DNA of 64,000 bases from Vespa crabro (GCF_910589235.1 NC_060967.1:5123938-5187937); one strand, 5' to 3'; numbered from the stretch's first letter, positions 38,501 through 52,618 are shown. Numbers and translations: made by a program. The notes: generated by a model not told the origin, from the letters alone.

Positions 38501-41500
38501 CTCGAACCAAAACGACTGGCGAACTTGGGACCATTCCGATTAGTCGAAGGAAAGTTTTGACAGTGACTTGTGAACCAAATCGACTGTCGGTATTGGAAAT
38601 TATTCGATCAGTCGAGGGAATATTATGCGGCTGCATCACAAACCAATGCCGCTATATTACTTGGAAATATTCAGACTTGTCTGGGAGAGTTAGGCGTGTG
38701 ACTAATAAACAAATGTGACTATCGGGCTCAGAAATATTCCGAGCAGTTGAGGGAAATTTATGCGAGTGCCTCTCGAACAAATACAGCTGCCGGACTTAGA
38801 CGAATTCGGACTAGTCGAGGGAAAGTTATGAGAGTAGTTTTTGAACCAATGCGACTGTCGGACTAGGAAATATTACGGCTAGTCAATGGAATGTTATGTT
38901 AGTGCCTCTCGAACCAATGCGGCTGGGAGTCTTGGGAACATTCCGCCCTAAAGGGGAAAGTTACGTGAGGGACTTATGCAGCATTGCGACAATAGGGCTT
39001 GGAAATATTTTTTCTCGTCGAAGAACAGTTATGCGAGTGCCTGTCAAAACATTACGACTGTCGGAATTAGAAATATTAAGACTAGTCAAGTAACACTTAT
39101 GCGACTGCCACGCGAACCAAAGAGACTGGCGCAATTGTAAACTTTCCGAATATTTGAAGGAAAGTTATGAGAGTGACTTGTGAACCAGAGCGACTGTATG
39201 TAAAGGGAATATTCCCAGTGGTCTAGAGAATGTTATCGAGTGCCTCCCGTACCAATGCGGATGTCGGTCTTGGAATCATTCCGACAAGTCGAGGGAATGT
39301 TATGACAGTAACTTTTGAACCTATGCGACTGTCGGGCTCGGAAATTTTACGACGACTCAATGCAAACTTATGCGACAGCCACCAAACCAAAACGACAGGC
39401 AAACTTGGATCCATTCCAACTAATCAAGGGAAAGTTTTAAGTGCGACTTGTGTATCAAAGCGACTGTCAGAATTGGAAATATCCTGACTAGACGAGGGAT
39501 GGTTATACGTATATCTCGTAAAATGCGTCTGTCGGGCATGGAAGTATTTTGCCTAGTCGAGTGAAATTTACGCGAGTGCCTCCCAAAACAATGCTGCTGT
39601 AGGCTTTGAAAATATTCCCACTAAAGGAGAGAAAATTATACTAGTGCCACTCGAACCACAGCGAATATCTTACTTGGAACTAATCAGAGTAGTCGAAGGA
39701 ATGTTATGCGGGCTATATTAGAACTCAAGCGGTGGCCGGACTTGGTAATATCCCCACTAGCCGTGGGAAATTTGTGCGAGTTATTCTCGAACCAAAGGAG
39801 CTGTAGGACTTGAAGAAATTACTAATAGTCAGAGGATAGTCATGCGTGTGATACTAGAGCTAATTCCACAATCGGACCAGGAGGTAGTGCAAATAGTAGG
39901 GGATAAGATATTCAAGTGACTCTAGAACCAATGCAACGGTTGGACTTGAAAATATACCAACTACTCGAAAGAAAGTTATGCGAGTAACTTTTGAACAATA
40001 GCGGCTGTAGGGCTAGGAAATATTTCGACTAGTCGGGAAACTTTGAGCGAGTATCTTATCAACCAATCCGACTATCGTGATTGGAAATATTCCGGCTAGT
40101 CAAGGGAAAGTTAAGCGAGTGCTTCTCGAATCAAAGCGGATGTTGGACTTGGAACTTTTCCAACTAGTCGAAGGAAAGTTATGCGAGTAAATCTAGAACT
40201 AATGCGACGGTCGGATATGAAAATATTCCGAATAAACATGGAAAAGTTATGCGAGTGCCTATCAAACCAATGCGTCTGTCGGACATAGATATATTCCAAC
40301 TTGTCCAGGGATAGATATGCAAGTAAATTGTGATCCAAAGGAACTGTCATGCTTGGAAATAGTACAATTAATCGAGGGAATGTTACACAAGTTCCTCTCG
40401 AATAACTGAGGCTGATGGAAATGGAAATATTCTGACAAGTCTTGGGAAACTTATGCAAGAGGAAATTGAACCAATGAGTCTGTCGAACTTGGCAATAATA
40501 CGACTAATCGGGAAAAGTTATGAGATTGCCTCTCGAGCAAATATCGCTATCGTCCTTGGAATGATTTGGAAGAGTTGGGATAATTTATGCGTGTTATTTT
40601 GGAACTAATTGGACGGTCGGACAATAAAATATCCCGATTAATCCACGCAAATATATGCGATTAACTTGTGAACCAATGCAACTGTCGGGCTTGGAAATAT
40701 TCCGTCTAGTCGAGGGAAAGTTTTGCCTCTCGAGCAAAGGCGACTGTTGAACTTGGAAATAATTTGACTAGTCGTGGGAAGTTAAGCGAGTGACTAGAAA
40801 ACCAAAGCGAAAGTTGTCGGCGAAAGTTATGCAAGAGTCACACGAACCAATGCAACTGTCGGCCTTGGAAAATTTCAGACAATTCGAGGAATAGTTGTGT
40901 GGGTCTCTCTCAAACCAATGTAGTTGTTGGACTTGGAAATATTCCGACTAGTGGATAGAAACATATGCGAGTACCAAAAGAACCAATGTGAATGTCACAC
41001 TAGGAAATACTTCGACTAGTCGAGGGAATGTTATGCGAGTTATACTGGGACTAATGCAATGGTCGGGTATGGAAATATTCCGATTAGTCAACCGAAAGTT
41101 ATGTGTGTGATACTCGAACAATTGCAGTTGTCGAACTTGGAAATATTACGAATAGTCGAGGGAAAGTTGTTCGAGTGATTCTAAAACTAATGTGACGGTC
41201 GGACTAGCAAATATTTCAACAAGGCGGAAAAATTTATGCGGGTAGCTTTCGAAAAAATGCGTCAGTCGGACTGGAAATATTCCGACTAGTCGGGAGAAAT
41301 TTATGCGTGCAATTTGTACCAAAGCAAATATCGCACTTGAAATCATTACGACTAGTCAAGAGAAAGTTGTGAGAGTGATTTGTGAACCAAAGCGTTTGTT
41401 GGAATTGAAGATATTCCGACTAGTCGAGGGAAAGTCATTCGAGTGACTATAGCACCAATGCAACATGCGTACTTGGAGATATCCAGAGAAGTTGAGGGCA

Positions 41501-44335
41501 TTTACGCGAGTGACAATTAAACCAATGCAACTATCAGAGTCAAGGGAAACTTTTGCGACTGCCTCTCGATGCATAGTGACTGGCGGACTTGGATCCGTTC
41601 CGACTAGTCGAGGGAAAATTATTAGAGTGACTTGTGTACCAATGGGACTGTCGGAATTATAGATATACCGACTAGTCTAGGGAAGGTTATGCGATTATCT
41701 TGTAACCCAAAGCATCTGTCGGGTTTGGAAATATTCTGATCGATCGAGTGAAAGTTATGCAGGTTCCTCTCAAACCAATGCGTTTGTAGGAAATAGAAAT
41801 ATTCCGAATAGTAGAGAGAAATATGTGCGAGTGCCACTCCAAACAAAACGAATATCGGACTTGGAATTATTCCGACCAGTGGAGGAAATGCTATGCGAGT
41901 TATAGTGGAACCATTAAGGCGGTCAGTCTTGGAAATAAACCGATTAGTCGGGGGAATGATATGCGAGTGCCACTCGATACATTAACTCTATGTGACTAGG
42001 AAATATGCCGACTAGTCGAGGGAAAGTAATACGAATGAATCTCGATCCAATCAAACTGTCGGACGTGGAAATAAATCGAATAGACGAGGAATAGTTATGC
42101 GTGTGTCTCTCGAATCAATATGTCTGTCGGACTTGGAATATTCCGACTAGACAAGGTAATGTTTTGCAAGTGCCTCTCGAAACAATGTTACTGTCAATCC
42201 TGGAAATATTCATCGGGAGATATTAATCGAGGGATTGATGTGATTGTGGCTCCCGAACCAATGCGACGTTTCTACTTGGAAACATTCCGACTAGTCAAAG
42301 GAATTTTGTTCACGTACCTTTCGAAGCAGTGCGTCTTTCGGACTTGAAATTTTTTCGAATAATCGAGGGAGAGTTGTGCGAGTGCCTCTCAGAACAATGC
42401 GATAGTCAGAACTAGAAATATTACCACTAGTCGACAGAGAAATGTGCAAGATTCTCGCCAAGCAATGAGACTGAATACCTAGATATATTCCGCCTAGTCT
42501 AGGGAAAGTTGTGCGAGTACTTCTCGGACCAACGCGGCTATAGTACATAGAAATGCTCCTACTAGTTTAAGGAAAATTATTATAGGGCATCTCGAATGCG
42601 AAAGGCAGCCCTAGATATATTACTCCTAGTCGAGGGAAAGTTATGCGAGAACCTCTAGAAATATTACGACTGTCGGAATTGGAATTATTCCGTCTATTTG
42701 AGAGAATGTTATGCTAGTGCTTTTAGAACCACTGCGACAGTCACATCATGAAATATTCCGTCTAGTCGAGAGGAAGAAATGCCAGTGTCTCTCTAATCAA
42801 TGCAACTGTCAGACCTTGAAATTTCCCGACAAGTCCAGGAAAAGTTATGTGATTGCCTCACGAACCCATGTGATTGTTTGACTTCAAAAGAATGCGACTA
42901 CACGAGAGTATGTTATACGAGTGCTTCTCTAACCAGTGCAACTTTGGAACATCGAAATATTTCGGATAATCGAGGGAATTTTGTGCTCGTTCCTCTCGAA
43001 CCAGTGCGTCTTATGTATATGGAAATATTCCAGGTAGTCGTGGGAAAGTTGTGCGAGTGCGTCTCGATCCAATGCGACTGTCGAACTCGGAACTTTCCAA
43101 CTAGTCGAAGGAGATTTGTGCATATGCTCTCACATTATGTCGACTAACAGATTTGGAAACTCTCCGCTTATTCGAAGGAAAGTTATGTAAAAGCCTCTCG
43201 ATACAATACGAATGTCGGAATTAGCAATATACCGTCTAGTAGTGGGAATGTTATACAAACGCCTCACTATCCAGTGCGTTATTCTGGAGTGAAATTTTTC
43301 GTCTAGTCGAGAGAATGCTGAACCCGTACCTCTCGAAACAGTGCGTATTTTGTGCTGGGAAAAAATCCAACTAATCAAGGCAAAGGTGTGCGAATGCCTT
43401 ACTTCAATGCGACTGTCGGACTTCAAAACATTCGAACTAGTCAAGGGTAGTTATTCGAGTGCCTCCAACAACACTGCCTCTATCGTATTTAGATATATTC
43501 CAACTAGCCGAGTGAATGTTATGAATCTTCGTCTCGCACTAATGCGACTGTTGGAATTGGAAATATTCCGACTAGTCGAGGGAAATTTATGCGTGTGCAT
43601 CTCGAACCCATGTGACTGTCATACTCGGAACATTTCGACTATTGGATGGAAAATTGCGCAAGTGCCACTCCAACCAATGCGACTCTCAGACTTGGAATCA
43701 TTCCGACTAGTCGAGGGAAATATATGCTTGTGCTGTTCGAACCACTGCGACTGTAGGACCTAGAAATACTCCGACTAGTCGAGGGAAAGCTATGAGATTA
43801 TGTCACGCATCAGTGATACTGTCTGATTCGTTATTGTCCCTACTAGTTATAGGAAAAATACAAAAGTGTTTCCCAATACAATGCGTCTGTCGAACCTAGA
43901 TAAATTACCCCATGTCGAGGCATAATTATGAGCGTTCCTCTCGAATCAATATAAATGACGGAATTTGAAATCTTTCGACTAGTCGAAGGATTGCTATAGG
44001 AATGCCTCTCGAACCGATATCATTGTCGTACATATTAATTTTCCCCCTAGCCGTGAGAAAGCTATGTGAGTGGCAAGTGAACCAGTGCGACTGTTGTTCT
44101 TGGAAAAATCGAGAATAAGTTCGGGAATGTTCAGCTGGTTCCTCTCTATCCAATTCAAACGTTACACCTAAATATAATTCATCTAGTTGAGGGAAATATA
44201 TCCGAATGACTTGTGAGCCAATGTGAATATGAGACATGGAAATATTCAGACTAGTCGAGGGAAAGTTGTGCGTGTGCCGCTGGCAACAATTCGAATGTCA
44301 GATATAGAAATATTCCAACCAGTCGAGAGAAAGAT
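35556..44335 (-). repeat. 68-bp satellite array, inverted, largest of the window
   Basis: About 8.8 kb, or roughly 129 units, read on the + strand as GTTATGCGAGTGCCTCTCG, AACCAATGCGACTGTCGG, ACTTGGAAATATTCCGACTA and GTCGAGGGAAA. This is the reverse complement of the other three arrays. The palindromic core CGACTAGTCG recurs about every 68 bp. Units are strongly diverged and no single subfamily dominates. The frames scattered across both strands have no shared start and cycle with the unit, so none is annotated. It ends at about 44335, where AAT/AACGAT repeat begins. Confidence 0.92.
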
Positions 44336-47300
44336 TTCAGTGTTGAGTGTGAAATAATGCTGTCATAATAATATATCGTAATAAAGACATTAATAAATAT
44401 AACAATAGTAATAATAGTGATAATAAGAACAATAATAATAACGATAATATGATAACAATAGTAACAATAATAACGATAATAACGTTAAAAATAATAATAT
44501 AAATAATAACGATAATAATAAAGATAATTTTAATAGTAAATATTATAACGACAATAATAACGAAATTACGGAAAATAAGTATCATAAACATAATAAAGTT
44601 AATAACGATAATAATGATAATTGCAATAATAACGTTAATAACGTTAATAAAAATATTAATAAAAATAATAATAATAAAAATAATAATAACGATAATAACG
44701 ATATTACTCATTATAACGAAATAAACGATAATAATGATAATAACGACAAAAATTACCATTATAGTTATAATAACGATAATTACGTTGATAACAAAACTAA
44801 TAATGACAATAATATTAATAAAAACGACAATAAAGAAAGTAACTATAATGACGATAATTACGATAATAACGTTGAAACAATAATAATAACGATTATAATA
44901 ATAGTAACGATTGTAACGACAATAATAACGATAAAATCGATTATAACTATTATCACGAAAATAACGATTATAACAATAATAACGTTAATTACGATAATAA
45001 TAATAATCATAACAATAAGAAAGTCAACAACGATAAAAACAATAATAGCGATAATAACTATAATAATGACAATAACTTAAGTAACGATAATAACGATAAA
45101 ATGATTATGACAATAATAACGATATTAACGTTAACAAAGATAATTAGAACAATAATAACATATTAACGATAAATCGATAATGACGATAATAACGATAACA
45201 ATGTTAATAACAATGAAAATGACGATAATAATAAAAAAAACGATTATAACGATAATAACTCTAATAACGGCAGTAATAAGAATAATAATAATAAGAAGAA
45301 TTATGATAATAATAATGACGATAATAAAAATGTTAATTATTATAACGATATTAACGATAATTGCGATAATAATGACCATAATAACAATAACAATGGTAAT
45401 AAAGATAATGACGTTAATAACAAAAATAATAATCAAAATAATGATAATAATAAGGACAATAACGATAATAACATTAATAACTATAATAACGATAATTACG
45501 ATAGTAAGGTTAAAACGATAATAATAACTATTATAATAATAGTACCGATAATAACGACAATAATAACGATAGAATCGATAATAACGATCAAAACGACAAT
45601 AACTTTAATAAATATAATAAAATAATAACGCTAATAACGTTAATAGCGATAATAATAAAGATAATTTTAAAAGTTACGATAATAACGACGAGAATAATGA
45701 AATTAACGAAAATAAGTATTATAACCATAATAAAGTTAATAACGATAATAATGATAATAGCAATAATAACGTCAATAATGTTAATAAAATAAGAATAAGT
45801 ATAATTAAAATAATAATAGTTGAAGTAATAACGAAAATAATCATAATAATAAAAACAATATGAATAATAACAATAATAATTATAATAATAATAACAATAA
45901 TAACTATAATAACAATAATAAAGTTATTATTGGAAATAATAATAATAATAAAAATAACAATATTAAATATAATACCGATAATCGCGGTCGTAGTGATCAT
46001 AATATTAATAATAGCGATAGTATGTATAATAACGATAATAACGATAACAAGGAAACAATGTTAATAACAATAGTATTTAAAATAATAATAATAATTCTAA
46101 TAATAATAATAATACTAAAAGAAATAATAGCAATTATAACGATAATAACTATAATAATAAAAATAATAATAATAACGATAATAACGATAATAACGATTAT
46201 AATAAAAATAATAATAATCTACACAATAAAAATTAATATAACATAAATAATGATAATAATAATATTAAAAATAATATCGATAATAACCATAATAACGTAT
46301 ATAAAGACAACAGCGCTAATAAAGATAATAACTGTAATAACGATAATAACAATAATAATAACAATAATTTTGTTGATAATAATAGTAATAACTTTATTAA
46401 CGATAAACATTATTGTAATAGCAATAGTAACAAAACAATAATAACAATAATAATAGTAATGGTAATAGTAATAATAAAAATAATAATAATGAAATAATAA
46501 TAATACATATAATAACAACAGTTACATAAATAATAATAATAGTATTAAAAATTATTATAATAAATATTATATAAGAAAAAAATTAAAACGATAATAAAGA
46601 TAATAACGATGATAACCATAACAAAGATTATAACGATAATGATAATAATAATAATAAGGAAATTATTAAAATAGTAACAAAAATTATAATAATTATAATA
46701 ATAAAACTAATAACTATCATAACAATTATAATTATAATTATAATAATAATAATAATTGTAAAAATAATAGTAATCATAATTGCAATATTAACAATAATCA
46801 CGATAATAATAATAAAAACAATAATAGTGATAATAACGATATTATCATTAATAACGGTAATGAAGATAATAATAACAAAGCAAATAATAACGTTAAAATC
46901 GGTAATAATTATAATAAAAACGATAATAATAATTATTATAATAATAATAATAATAGTAATAACGATAATAATGATAATTATGACAATAACGATAATAACG
47001 GTAACTGTAATGATAATGATAATAACGTTAATTACGTAAAGAAATAATGTTAATAACAGTAATACTAAGGATAATAATAAAAATGGTGATAATAATAATA
47101 ATAACAATAATAATTATTAATATATTTACGATAATAATCATAATAACTAGAATATTGAAATTATGATAATGACGATAAAATTGTAAATGGTGACAATAAT
47201 AGCAATAATAACGTTTATAACGATAGCAACAGTAATAAGCATAATAACAATAATAATGTTCATAAAGATGATCTTGACGATAATAATAGTAGTAACGAAA

Positions 47301-47399
47301 ATATCCACAATAAAAGAGAAAATAACGATAATAACATGTATAACGATTATAAGGATAATAACCATAATGAAGATAATAACGATAATAACGTTAAGACCG
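44336..47399 (+). repeat. AAT/AACGAT low-complexity block 3
   Basis: About 3 kb of AAT, AACGAT and GATAAT words, A-rich on the + strand, running from the end of the inverted satellite to the 3' end of R1 copy D. An internal long-range repeat is visible: the segment around GAAAATAAGTATCATAAACA at 44571 recurs with changes at 45708. All long frames here are Ile/Asn-type artefacts. Confidence 0.9.
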
Positions 47400-47548
47400 A
47401 TTTTTCTTGATGGTCTGAGAATGCCAATCTTTACACATTAACGCAGGGACCCTGCCAGCCAGAGGAACCATTCACCATTCGGGTCCCCCATAAGTCCCTG
47501 GACTGTCGGGCTCACCGTTGGAATAGGCACTACCGACTAAACTTCTAT

Positions 47549-50464
47549 CTAACAGAGTAGCATATTAAAACAATCCCGGCATCGACATGGGGCATTTCTT
47601 CGGGATGGCGCTAAAACATCAGGTTCTTTTACGGCATTCTCCCTTCGGCTATACGGCGCCGGAGCCTGGAGCAACGTTAAGGTCGCGTCTATTAGCCGCT
47701 CGTCTCCATCTTTTTCTTTGCAAGATGGCCCTGACGTACCAGGCCACCTTATACCACACCTCTTGTCCTCGGAGAATTTTCTCGACATCGTTTTCTGACG
47801 AGAAGTCTCCGAGGTCCTGCTCAAAGGCGGGACGTTTGACGCTCCAATGGGCACATTTGATGTACGTGTGGTGGACGCCTTCGACGATCGAGTAACCATA
47901 GGGACAGTTGCTATCTGCTACCTTCCTCATTTTTGCGAGATAGAAGAAGAACAGGTTATGTCTGTTAAGAATTGGGTGAGATAATAGTCGAATACCCCGC
48001 TGCCCGGTTTTGCCAGCTGTCTAGCCGACTGATGAATCGGCAGTCCATCTGCATCTAGGCTCCTGTTCCCATCTGCTTTGCCAGGTCTCAATGCTGCTAG
48101 ACTTAGCGAGACTTGATACCTCCTCCATTCCTAAAACGGGCTTCTGCTGGTAGACGCATTGTCTCGCCAGGGCTAGTAGATCGATCGGGATTATTCCCGC
48201 GAGCACTAGCACCGCGGCCGCAGAGAACGTGCTGTAGGAGCAAGCGATTCGGAGATCGCCCCAATCCTCTTTACCGCGACTATGGGATTGCGATATTTCT
48301 CGTGTTACAGCGACACGGCCCAGAATTTCGCTCCGTATTGCATCACTGCTTCGGCAACGCGCAACAGTAGTCGCCTCGGGGGCGGATTACATTAGCCATG
48401 CGTGTGCCAAACGAGGCTACAAGTTTTGCCGGCTTGTCAGCAGCCCTAATTATATGTTCTCCAAAATTGAGACTGCTATCGTACATTACCCGTAAGTATT
48501 TGACAGCCGAAATATTCTGGACAGTCGCGTCTCCTACATTGAAACTGCGCAAGTCGTTGTTGCGCTTCAACATAAGTAGCACGATCTCAGTCTTCTGGTC
48601 TGCAAAAGACATCCAGTGTTCTTTCATCCAGAAGATAACTCTGCGCAGGACTAGGTTGAACAGCAACCGTGTCTCCTCCGTGTCTCTCGTAGTTATGACA
48701 ACTACAATGTCATCAGCGAACCCCACAATGAAAGAACCCACAGGGACTGTCATAGGTATCATACCGTCGTAGAAAATATTATAGAAATCCGGTCCCAGTA
48801 TTGAGCCCTGGGCTGCACCGGATGTCAACTCTAAGCTTCTCGGACCATCGCCACTATTGTATTCTAGAAAGCGCTCGTTCAGGTAATCCCCGAGTATTCG
48901 GAGTAGATAGCTAGGAACTCTGAAATTACGTTCGAGCGCTTCCTTTGCCGAGTCCCACTTGACGGCACTTCTCACGTCTTAGGAGGCTAGCAGACACATG
49001 GGCGAGATAGATGATACCCTCGCTTCGAGACTTTAGCGCCGTGACAACCTCCTGGCCCGCATGGATGGTGGAGAGGTCGGATCGAAATCCATACTGCCGA
49101 GCAGCAATATCGCACGCTGCCTTCACAGCTGCGTGCAGAGGTGACTGAAGCAGGAGATTGCCAGGAGATTGCCAGCCGTATCAAGCATATATATAGGCCT
49201 GTATGGCAAAATGGCATCTGCTGGACACTTGCCTTTCCTTATGAGCCCAAGTCTTCCTTTTTTCCAAAAGAGGGGGAAGATGTCCTCCTTGAGGAACATG
49301 TTATACATATTTAGCAAGAGCTCAGGGTTATACTGCGCGACGGCTTTCATTCCTTCCGCTGGAAAGCCGTCCGTCTTGGAACTCTTTTGTTCCGCATGAA
49401 ATATGCGGATGTGAGTAGCTCTCCCTCCGTAAACTGTGGCGCTTCTGGGCTGCCAGAAGCAGACGGGCAAACCTCTCTCTTCGGTTGTGAGGAGAATGGT
49501 GTATTAACGATATTCTCCAATCTAGTATGCACAACCCCAAATTGCGTGTGACGATCCGGTACCCTAATACCCATGGATTCTGGTCGATATCAAGGCCCAG
49601 CTCCTTCCAGCATCATCGTTAGACAACGATGCTGGTTGATTGCCAGACGGCTTTGATTGTTCTCTTCAGTAATTTTTGGCTGCTTGATACTTTGCGGCCA
49701 AGGAGGCAGCATCGAAATCGCGTCTCTTCGTTCATTCTACTATCCGGAGAGGACTTAAACCTTCATCTATGACTGAAGACAACCTATATCGATCAATTTT
49801 TATGATGTTCCACTTGGGGGGGCGAGTTGAACTTGTCACAACTGGCCTCCTATCGGATACGTCGAATAGGTTGTACTGATGATCGCTCTCAGTGTAATCT
49901 TCGATTATCCGCCAGTCTGCGAAACTTGCCACAAGGTGTTCGTTGCCTAGAGAAACGTCCAGGTTCGTCTCCCTATAACCAGACTTACGGAAGGTTGAGT
50001 TCGAGCCTGTGTTGAGCACTGCTTGCTCCAGTCCCGACACCACCTCCTTTCGTCTACCTTTGGGGTCCGGCCTGGCCTCCCCCCATTCGATAATTTGGCA
50101 TTGAAGTCTCCAGTCACATTGAGATCCCCTTGCATTTACCGCAGCGCGTCTTCTAGGTCGTCCAGATTGTACTGGAAGTAATCTATCCTGTCGTTCGTGG
50201 TGAGATATACGCTGACACATGTCATCGAGGTATGTCTCACCGAAACTTAACCGCGACCGGCTCCATGATCCGACACATGTATCTGTCAGGTATCTGGGAT
50301 CCAGATAGCCGCCGTGCCTATATCGTCGGCGTACCAACATACTTCTGCCCTGTTCTGGAACTGTTGGTTGATTAGAACAATATAAACTTTTTCTCAGATC
50401 GGAGCAGAGTTAGAAGTTGGTGGGCTGTTCTGCTCCTATTGACGCTACCGTACAGTACACTGAT
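47549..50464 (-). pseudogene. R1-clade ORF2 (endonuclease-reverse transcriptase), copy D, few large intact blocks
   Basis: The start codon is changed to ATC (50462-50464). The next residues (NRSRTAHQLLT) align with copies A and B. The endonuclease box GDFNAK lies near 50100; a one-base indel right after it moves EWGEARPDPKGR into another frame. TESDHQYNLFDV, the C-terminal endonuclease box, lies near 49870. RT is readable over 48343-48975, with GAAQGSILGP, the substrate-facing motif, and FADDIVVV with FADD at 48709-48720. The post-RT CCHC-like motif is CPYG...HHTYIKC at 47853-47906, with all Cys and His present. The ORF ends near 47549 after CRCRDCFNMLLC. The frameshifts listed and others make it nonfunctional. 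Confidence 0.85.
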
Positions 50465-51955
50465 CCATTTTTCTTGTATGCAGTTGCATGGGCCTCCTAG
50501 CAAGTATTGCACGCCCTTGATCCGGCCAGGTGTTTCTTGGGATCAGAAACGCTAATGGAGCACAAAAAGTAAGTGGCCTGTTTGTCCTTACAGTCTTTGA
50601 TCTGGTGCCCTTGCCGCCGTGGAAAAATCAAAACTTACTTCGATCGGGGTTTTGCAAGAGGCACTATGGTGCCAAAGTCGAGGCAGCGGTAGCAACGTCT
50701 TACTTCTGCTTCTCTCCTAACTTTGCAACAGACAATGCCGACCAGCACTCGGCCGGCCTTCACAAGCTACGCAGCAGCTTCCTCTTATATTTTGACGTGG
50801 GACAGGTGTTGCTGTCTCGAGTTGGTGTACGTCATTCTAACTTTGATTTTCTCCGCGTAGCCTGGAAGGTTCCTCATTAGTGTCTTCTCGAAGTCTACAA
50901 CCGATGTGCAGCAATCGCTGTCGCGTATCTCAAGCGTAGCTCTGGCGACCAGTTCCGTGATTTTACTCGTGTCTCTTACTCCTTTCCTCAGGGATTATCT
51001 GAGTGAGTCCCTAATATCCGTAGTGGTCTTCTTGAGTTCGAGGAGAATCTCTCCCGTTCTGGTCTGCCGGATCGATCTAAGGTCTACCTCTGCAGCGCTA
51101 GTGTTGAGGCTCTGGTGAATAACTCCGACTATGTCTGTTTAGTTTTACCTTGCGCAGGTTTCAGTAGGTTAGCGTCCGGTTTCGTTCTCTTCCTCGGCTG
51201 GTCCTCTGATATGCTCGGCTTCTTTAATCCTGCGTTAGGAGTCTTGTAGCCTTCTTCACAGTAATTTCCCTCTTTCTCGTCTTCTTGACGACCTCCGTAT
51301 ACTTGGTGCCTTCGGCTGTCATCGCCTCTTGCCTTGGTCTTTTGAAGCTTTCTTCAGGCAAATGCGGCGGGCTTGTAGCTACTCCCTTAACTGCGCCAGA
51401 ATTTGTTACAGAGTTTGCCCATGTGCTCTGAAAGACCCGAACGAAGGTACACGTTCCCTTATTGATCTTTGTTCAAGATTTATACACCATCTCGCGGTTG
51501 TCAATGATCTTCTGTAGTTCTGGGATTCCTTGCTATGTCGCAATGTTTATGTTCGGCTGTCTAGTAATAGCTGCACTCATATTGGCTAGGTGGAGTTTCG
51601 ATAGAGCGAATTTCTCTATCTCTCGAACTTGTTGTGTCCTCTTTGCAGGCTGGATATGTGATATCAAGCCGGAGAGTCGCATAATCCCAAAGGCCCTGGC
51701 AGCCCATTGCCACACTTCCAAGAGGATTTCTTCACATCATACCCATCCTGCCGCTTTAGACACACCGCAGGCCAGTTCGCCTACCTGTGGTGCTCTTCCT
51801 GATGCATTATCCTGAGCTGGAGCCAGATTTCCTACGCTAAGCTCCAGGCAGTTGCTGGTTGACGACGGCAGGTTGCCTGCCCCACAACCACCTGACACCA
51901 CCGAGGCGTGGGTGTACCTTCCACGCTCTATCTTGCCTTTTGCTGTATTATCCAT
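50460..51955 (-). pseudogene. R1-clade ORF1 (gag-like), copy D, broken
   Basis: The start MDNTAKGKIERGRYTHASV at 51955 is supported by the matching start in copy A. The first 72 codons stay open (through LSVGNLAPA and QVGELACGV) and end in a TGA at about 51740. Later parts are in other frames, including a segment at 51533-51721 and a Cys-rich stretch at about 50570-50730 that may be the remnant of zinc knuckles. The length of about 1.5 kb agrees with copy A. Its role in the live element would be RNA binding and delivery. Confidence 0.7.
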
Positions 51956-52177
51956 TATGAGAATATAATTGAGGCAAGCACCCCAAAGGAAAGGAAAGGA
52001 TGGGAAGGAAGCTTGAGAGGGATAGAAAGGATAGAAAAAGATATGACAGAAGAACAAAGAAAGGAAAAACCGTCCAAGAAAATACACCCAACATTCACAC
52101 AGTTCCTTTTATTCATCTCTATCGACAAGTAAGGATTTCTGTGGGCATATGCTTCTTCCCGCTACCCACAGTGGGGA

Positions 52178-52461
52178 ACGATAATAACAATAATAATAAC
52201 GATAATGATAATAATAAGAGTCATAATAATTATAATAATAATAACCATAATAACGATAATAATAATATCAATAACAACGAAAATCACAATTATAACGGTT
52301 ATAGAGATAATAACGATTATAATAATTATTATGATAATAACGATAATTATAAGATCAACGATTGCTACGATAATAATGATATTAACGATAATAACCATAT
52401 TAATGACAATAATAACGATAAACACAGTAATTATAATAATAAGAATTAAAAAGATAATGAC

Positions 52462-52502
<41 letters not shown>

Positions 52503-52618
52503 GAATAATAACAAAAATAACGATAATTACGATTATAAGTATAATAATGATAATAACCATAATAACGATAATAACAATAATAATGATAATAATTTTAATA
52601 ACGTTAATATTAATAGTA
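52178..52618 (+). repeat. AAT/AACGAT block right of R1 copy D
   Basis: About 440 bp of AACGATAAT words with an AAT run near 52465-52500. It continues the array interrupted at 47399 and ends where the forward 68-bp satellite begins (about 52619). Confidence 0.9.

Larger units (their letters stand above)
47400..52177 (-). mobile_element. R1-clade non-LTR retrotransposon, copy D (best-preserved RT)
   Basis: This element of about 4.78 kb on the minus strand has a 5' end reading CCCCACTGTGGGTAGCGGG, the same start as copy A, with a potential CCCAC/GTGGG mini-hairpin. The 5' UTR is about 222 nt, ORF1 starts at 51955, ORF2 spans about 50464-47549, and a short A-rich tail at 47400-47406 meets the repeat. 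It is flanked on both sides by AAT/AACGAT microsatellite. It has the longest intact RT segment of the four copies (210 codons), an intact FADD box and an intact C-terminal Cys/His motif. It therefore probably inserted more recently than A or B. Confidence 0.88.

Noticed and set aside
35556..44335. CRISPR-like direct repeats
   Set aside because: Units are contiguous diverged satellite copies of 68 bp without spacers, and the DNA is clearly eukaryotic repeat.
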